From contig SVCR01000088.1 of the NCBI GenBank assembly GCA_015058265.1, positions 1-6,964 of the forward strand: a stretch of 6,964 nucleotides of DNA, given 5' to 3'. Numbering within the stretch: the first letter of the stretch is position 1; each line of letters begins with the position of its first letter. The stretch comes from Clostridiales bacterium (GTDB lineage Bacteria; Bacillota_A; Clostridia; Peptostreptococcales; Anaerovoracaceae). The notes beneath the pieces were generated by a model. That model saw nothing but the letters and a program-made list of their open reading frames with translations, was not told where the DNA came from and searched no databases. Both the position numbers and the translations under genes were made by a program. Of the stretch, positions 5,545 through 6,964 are shown piece by piece.

Positions 5545-6964
5545 GCGATCTCTGCCAGTCTTTCTGTCAGAGAATCAAATACCTTAAGTGCCTGCCCGAC
5601 CGGTCCGGCCGAACTCATATCTGCGCCTGCCAGCTGAAGAAGTCTGACAGGGGTGTCTGATGAACCGGACCTGAGGAATCTGATATAATCTGCAGATGCA
5701 TCAGGCTCACCTCCAAGCAGTCTGCCGGCTATAGCATTTGCTGCTGAAAAACCGGTAGCGTACTGATAGACATAATACGATCTGTAGAAATGAGGTATCC
5801 TCGACCATTCATATTGTATCAGATTATCATGCTCGATTGAATCACCGAAGTATTCAGCGTTGAGCTTTCCGTATTCTGTGTTGAGCCATTCTGCTGTAAG
5901 CGGTTCGCCGGCCTCGACATATTCATGCGCCGATCGCTCGAATTCAGCGAACATAGTCTGCCTGAACAGTGTTCCCTTGAACTGATCTATATACAGATTG
6001 ATCAGATAGGCTTCTGTTTCCGGCTCTTCAGTATTTTCGAGAAGATAGCGGAGCAGAAGTGTCTCGTTGACCGTACTGGCTACCTCTGCTGTGAATATGG
6101 AATGGCCTCCGTATATGTATGGCTGAGTCTGTCTCGTGTAATACGAATGCATCGAATGACCGCTCTCATGTATGAGGGTGAGGACATCTCTCAGACCTCC
6201 GCCGTAATTCATCAGTATATAAGGACGGCTGTCATATGACCCGTAGCTGTATGCGCCGGATGTTTTGCCTGTGTTCTCATATACATCCGCCCAGCGCTCT
6301 TCAGTCAATCCGCGCCTCAGCACACTGACATACTCTTCTCCCATAGGGGCGAGGGCTTTGCTGATAAGCTCCACAGCTTCTTCAAAAGAATACGATGTGT
6401 TGTCAGGCGCGAAAAGCGGATTATAGATGTCGTACATATACATCTTATCCAGTCCGAGCAGCTTCTTCCTTGCCCGTACGTATCTGTGCATGGAAGGAAG
6501 GTGTTCTCTGACAGCTGAAACGAGATTGTCATATACGCTTTCCGGGATGCTGTCCGGAGCGAGAGCAGCCTGAAGCGATGAAGAATACCTGCGGAGGCGG
6601 GCTGTTACAGCGTCCTTTCTGACATTAGCGGAGTAGATTGCCGCCATCGTATTGTTGTGAGCTTTGTACTCATTGTAAAGAGCTGTATAAGCGGCCTTTC
6701 TTACTTCACGCGAGGATGACTCCATATGGTGTATGTATGACGCCGGAGTAAGACGGACCTCATTCCCGCCGGCATCCCTGATCGTCCCAAAGTCAAGATC
6801 AAGGATGTTAAGTGCGGAGAAAACGTCTCCGGGTGCTCTCAATACTTCGCTGTAAGAAGCTATGACCATCTCCTGATCCGCGGTGAGGGTATGAGCGCTG
6901 TTCTTGAGCAGCTCGGTGAGCATGAATCTGAACATCTCAAGACCCTGTTCCTCTGCAATGTATG
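5532..6964 (-). CDS. pepF: Oligoendopeptidase F, M3 family zinc metallopeptidase (N-terminus outside window)
   Basis: This cytoplasmic-type zinc endopeptidase cuts short peptides (M3B, thimet-oligopeptidase-like). The frame stays open to the window edge. Nine more codons (YIAEEQGLE, 6962-6936) precede the internal Met at 6935, so about 476 of the usual 600 or so residues are seen and that Met is not the start. Numbering from it: an all-helical N-terminal domain with LDFGTI and SSSREVRKAAY; the zinc site HESGH at 256-260 (bases 6156-6170), with His256 and His260 as ligands and Glu257 as the general base; the third ligand Glu284 in FTAEVASTVNE, 24 residues after the second His; and the C-terminal HFYRSYYVYQYATGFSAA segment with the conserved active-site tyrosines. 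No residue of the site is missing. It ends in AGKK-TAA, overlapping nadK by one base. In Bacillus the same enzyme (yjbG) lies upstream of the NAD kinase gene yjbN. Confidence 0.95.
   Translation of the reverse strand, partial: YIAEEQGLEMFRFMLTELLKNSAHTLTADQEMVIASYSEVLRAPGDVFSALNILDLDFGTIRDAGGNEVRLTPASYIHHMESSSREVRKAAYTALYNEYKAHNNTMAAIYSANVRKDAVTARLRRYSSSLQAALAPDSIPESVYDNLVSAVREHLPSMHRYVRARKKLLGLDKMYMYDIYNPLFAPDNTSYSFEEAVELISKALAPMGEEYVSVLRRGLTEERWADVYENTGKTSGAYSYGSYDSRPYILMNYGGGLRDVLTLIHESGHSMHSYYTRQTQPYIYGGHSIFTAEVASTVNETLLLRYLLENTEEPETEAYLINLYIDQFKGTLFRQTMFAEFERSAHEYVEAGEPLTAEWLNTEYGKLNAEYFGDSIEHDNLIQYEWSRIPHFYRSYYVYQYATGFSAANAIAGRLLGGEPDASADYIRFLRSGSSDTPVRLLQLAGADMSSAGPVGQALKVFDSLTERLAEIAGKK

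Noticed and set aside
1..6964. A novel defence, mobile or biosynthetic system, CRISPR array, or tRNA gene
   Set aside because: All stretches are occupied by six recognisable genes. The only gap above 100 bp (3638-3786) is explained by the terminator. No repeat arrays or mobile-element ends were seen.

Overview
The window (6,964 bp, roughly half G+C by eye) is dense, ordinary chromosomal housekeeping DNA from a bacterium. The best guess is a Bacillota/Clostridia-type lineage. The reasons are a DUF975-family membrane protein, a PheS with a four-cysteine insert, a clostridial-style RluA-family synthase with an N-R-I-D catalytic motif, and an oligoendopeptidase F / NAD kinase / pseudouridine synthase gene order like the Bacillus yjb region. 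There is no 16S gene or other marker to fix the genus. I see no mobile element, CRISPR array, tRNA, rRNA or phage gene.

There are two convergent gene blocks. The plus-strand block (1-3637) holds the 3' end of pheS, the complete pheT, and a multi-pass DUF975-type membrane protein that starts at a TTG codon 34 bp after pheT. It probably forms one transcript. The first two genes make the two subunits of phenylalanyl-tRNA synthetase. The membrane protein is a passenger of unknown role.

The minus-strand block (6964 down to 3787) holds oligoendopeptidase F (N-terminus outside the window), NAD kinase, and an RluA/RluD-family pseudouridine synthase. The peptidase stop and the kinase start overlap by one base (TAATG). 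The kinase-synthase gap is 27 bp. These also look co-transcribed.

Between the blocks, 3638-3786 holds a strong hairpin with a 15-bp perfect stem. It has an A-run on one side and a T-run on the other, so it can terminate both convergent transcripts.

I found no obvious new multi-gene system. The observations most worth checking are in the phenylalanyl-tRNA synthetase. The position of the E. coli PheS Ala294 pocket residue is Tyr here, inside a rewritten G-F-A-F-G motif. One of the acidic residues that binds Mg2+ at the subunit interface in PheT is Gly. Together they suggest a divergent PheRS lineage.
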